Part shown: positions 11,717 to 13,153 of the stretch, in pieces
Position numbering within the stretch: the stretch's first letter is position 1
Layout of the letters: each line of letters begins with the position of its first letter
From: CAMLQK01 sp964654135
GTDB lineage: Bacteria; Patescibacteriota; Saccharimonadia; Saccharimonadales; UBA4665
NCBI GenBank assembly: GCA_964654135.1
Contig: CAZZHV010000033.1
Coordinates: 1-13,153 of the forward strand
Reading direction: 5' to 3'
Length of the DNA stretch: 13,153 bases
Notes under the pieces: model-generated
What the model saw: only the letters and a program-made list of their open reading frames with translations
Databases searched by the model: none
What the model was told of the DNA's origin: nothing
Made by a program: the position numbers and the translations under genes

Positions 11717-12994
11717 ATGAACATTGCTATGATGGTGCGCGGCTACTTGCCAGCACCCCGTCCTAAAGACATCATTTACGCCCCTGTAGATTTGGCGATT
11801 GCTATTAGTAAAGGCCTTGTAAAGCGAGGGCACACTGTCGATTTTTATGGCCCAATGGGCAGTGAAATTGACGGGGGTGTAACCGTTCGAACTCGTAACC
11901 TTCGTCCTCTTATACATAATCAGCCCGAAATGCGCGAGCTTTTTAATGATAACAATCGCATGACGCACTATGTCCCAGAGCTATGGGACAAATATCTAGT
12001 TACCGATATGTTTAAGCGTGCCAAAAATGGCGAATACGACATATTACATTTTCACCATCCCGAGGTAGCACTTGCGGAAGCCTCGATCAACAGAGATATC
12101 CCGGTGGTCTATACTCAACATGACCCGGTGTTCCCCTGGTACAAAGAAATGTATGAGCTGTACCATACAAACAATCAACACTTTATATCGATCTCTAACA
12201 ACCAAAGACGTGACGCTCCCGACCTACCGTATATTCGAACCGCTTACAACGGTGTAGATGTCCAGCATTTTCCGTTTTGTGATGATCCAGAAGACTACTT
12301 GCTCATCGCCGGACGAATTGTGCCGGAAAAGGGCTTTAAGGAAGCCGTGCAAGTAGCTCGTCAGACGGGAAACAGATTGCTTATTATTGGCCCTGTTTAC
12401 CCTGACACCCAAGATTATTTTGATCAGTATATTAAGCCATACCTAAGTGACAAGATTTTGTATCTTGGCTTTATTGAGAACGACCAGATGTGGCGTTATT
12501 ACCAGAAGGCCAAGGCGTTTTTGACACCGGTGCAGTGGGAAGAGCCATTTGGCTTAACGACCATTGAGGCCATGGCTTGTGGTACGCCGACTATTTCTTT
12601 GCGCCGTGGTGCCGCGCCCGAGATTATCAAAGATGGTAAGACCGGCTTTATCGTGGATAGCATTGCCGAAATGGCTGCCGCTATCGACAAAATTGGCACA
12701 ATTAACCGTGCCGACTGTCGCGACCACGTAAAGGCAATGTTCTCGCTCGACCAAATGGTTGACGCCTACGAAGATGCCTTTGAGGCTGCCTTGCGCAAAC
12801 ACCGCAAGCATCAGACACCTGCGCAACGCGGTCGCAACGCTGTTAAGAAACTCAAGCTGGTTACGCTGCCAAAGACTATCAAAAAGGCGCTGCCAGTTAC
12901 CAACAAGAAGTCACTCCTGCAGTTAAGCGAAGATTTCAAGGAAGTAGTCCAAAAAATCGCTAACGCCGAGCCCGAAAAACCAGCCGATAACTAG
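11717..12994 (+). CDS. GT4 family glycosyltransferase
   Basis: A 425-residue GT-B enzyme expected to transfer a sugar from a nucleotide or similar donor. The N-terminal acceptor domain begins MNIAMMVRGYLPAPRPKDII and contains the helix SKGLVKRGHTVDFYGP, typical of GT4. In the donor domain IAGRIVPEKGFKEA (197-210) is the usual donor-binding loop, and QWEEPFGLTTIEAMACGTP (273-291) carries the complete E-x7-E pair, Glu276 and Glu284. GLFVxN-type diversity is replaced by TGFIVDS (309-315). After about residue 355 there is a Lys/Arg-rich tail of about 65 residues (KHRKHQTPAQRGR, then KKLKLVTLPKTIKK), longer than usual, which may bind anionic membrane lipids or nucleic acid. It is probably involved in envelope glycan or glycolipid synthesis; the acceptor is unknown. 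Start supported by a TATAAT box 4 bases upstream. Confidence 0.9.
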   Translation: MNIAMMVRGYLPAPRPKDIIYAPVDLAIAISKGLVKRGHTVDFYGPMGSEIDGGVTVRTRNLRPLIHNQPEMRELFNDNNRMTHYVPELWDKYLVTDMFKRAKNGEYDILHFHHPEVALAEASINRDIPVVYTQHDPVFPWYKEMYELYHTNNQHFISISNNQRRDAPDLPYIRTAYNGVDVQHFPFCDDPEDYLLIAGRIVPEKGFKEAVQVARQTGNRLLIIGPVYPDTQDYFDQYIKPYLSDKILYLGFIENDQMWRYYQKAKAFLTPVQWEEPFGLTTIEAMACGTPTISLRRGAAPEIIKDGKTGFIVDSIAEMAAAIDKIGTINRADCRDHVKAMFSLDQMVDAYEDAFEAALRKHRKHQTPAQRGRNAVKKLKLVTLPKTIKKALPVTNKKSLLQLSEDFKEVVQKIANAEPEKPADN

Positions 12995-12996
12995 GG

Positions 12997-13025
12997 TTGT
13001 CAAGAAGGGGATTATTCGCTATAAT
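12997..13025 (+). promoter_or_regulatory. Strong promoter, TTGTCA-17-TATAAT, ahead of the tRNA
   Basis: TTGTCA at 12997-13002, exactly 17 bases, and a perfect TATAAT at 13020-13025. It predicts a start near 13032 and an 88-base leader before the tRNA. No open reading frame of note lies between, so it serves the tRNA, or a small RNA preceding it. Confidence 0.75.
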
Positions 13026-13039
13026 CACCCTTGTTACAT

Positions 13040-13111
13040 AAGTTGAGCAGTTCTTAACTTGTACATTGATTTTTTGGCGATAACTCCCTGGTCCAGCTCT
13101 TGAAAAAGAGC
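13040..13111 (+). other. Two stem-loops in the leader upstream of the tRNA
   Basis: AAGTTGAG (13040-13047) pairs with CTTAACTT (13053-13060), one G-U pair included, around CAGTT. GCTCTT (13096-13101) pairs perfectly with AAGAGC (13106-13111) around GAAA, a stable GNRA tetraloop. The second is followed by GTTTGTATT, too poor in T for a confident terminator. They may guide processing of the tRNA 5' end or belong to a separate small RNA. Confidence 0.45.
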
Positions 13112-13119
13112 GTTTGTAT

Positions 13120-13153
13120 TCCGGGGTAGCTCAGCGGTAGAGCGGGTGGCTGT
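13120..13153 (+). tRNA. 5' half of a tRNA, probably tRNA-Asn(GTT), cut by the window end
   Basis: TCCGGGG (13120-13126) is the acceptor strand, TA positions 8-9, and GCTC-AGCGGTA-GAGC (13129-13143) a normal D arm. G26 follows, then GGTGG is the 5' anticodon stem and CTGT opens the anticodon loop, so the anticodon starts G-T at 13152-13153. GT could be Asn, Asp, His or Tyr. The D arm and the GGCTGT context are typical of bacterial tRNA-Asn, whose loop continues TAA. The Tyr type is excluded by the short D loop. The identity is inferred because the third anticodon base is missing. Confidence 0.8.

Noticed and set aside
13096..13119. Intrinsic terminator separating the leader from the tRNA
   Set aside because: The stem is good, but the following GTTTGTATT is too poor in T. 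A terminator here would also cut the tRNA off from the only clear promoter.
1..13153. TGA recoding to Gly as in Absconditabacteria or Gracilibacteria
   Set aside because: All genes are full length under the standard code, so no in-frame TGA has to be read as an amino acid.

Overview
The window looks like a scaffold from a metagenome-assembled genome of a Candidatus Saccharibacteria (TM7) or related Patescibacteria lineage. This is an inference from several signs: very compact spacing, convergent genes sharing stop-codon bases, many -10 boxes sitting a few bases before the start codon (apparently leaderless mRNAs), short unrecognised proteins between widely conserved ones, and divergent versions of a lipid kinase and a corrinoid adenosyltransferase. 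The standard code works: reading frames are full length with TGG for Trp. None of the 14 genes ends in TGA (8 TAG, 6 TAA). Two runs of exactly 100 N are scaffold gaps. One cuts a glutaredoxin gene. The other sits between two identical 55-bp contig ends at the start of smpB and is almost certainly an assembly artefact.

Layout. 1-525 (+): the end of a probable membrane protein and a small three-helix membrane protein. 522-2558 (-): a large exported protein that fuses a seven-unit RCC1-type beta-propeller to an SGNH esterase. 2647-2945 (+): a glutaredoxin interrupted by the first gap. 3047-3604 (+): an unrecognised 185-residue protein with a terminator-like hairpin inside its first codons. 3649-5256 (+): a two-gene unit of a corrinoid adenosyltransferase homologue and a divergent diacylglycerol-kinase-type lipid kinase. 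5321-7051 (+): an unrecognised 576-residue protein with its own promoter and a weak resemblance to RelE/ParE folds at its C-terminus. 7108-7692 (+): an anchored or secreted staphylococcal-nuclease-like enzyme. 7689-8972 (-): a GT4 glycosyltransferase resembling diacylglycerol glucosyltransferases. 9042-10157 (+): a membrane-anchored glycosidase-like TIM barrel. 10258-10869 (-): a GC-rich five-helix membrane protein of unknown role. 11144-11599 (+): SmpB. 11717-12994 (+): a second GT4 glycosyltransferase. 13120-13153 (+): the 5' half of a tRNA, probably Asn, cut by the window end.

Together the genes lean towards the cell envelope and surface: two glycosyltransferases, a lipid kinase, an anchored glycosidase, an exported esterase/propeller and an exported nuclease. 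That would suit an episymbiont that scavenges nucleotides and remodels or contacts a host surface, but this is inference. SmpB (trans-translation) and the tRNA are housekeeping.

I found no CRISPR array, insertion sequence, integrase or recognisable defence operon. The strongest leads for something undescribed are the propeller-esterase fusion, the in-gene terminator hairpin near 3092-3135, the 576-residue protein, and a split between conserved genes with leaderless-type starts and unrecognised genes with leaders and strong Shine-Dalgarno sites.
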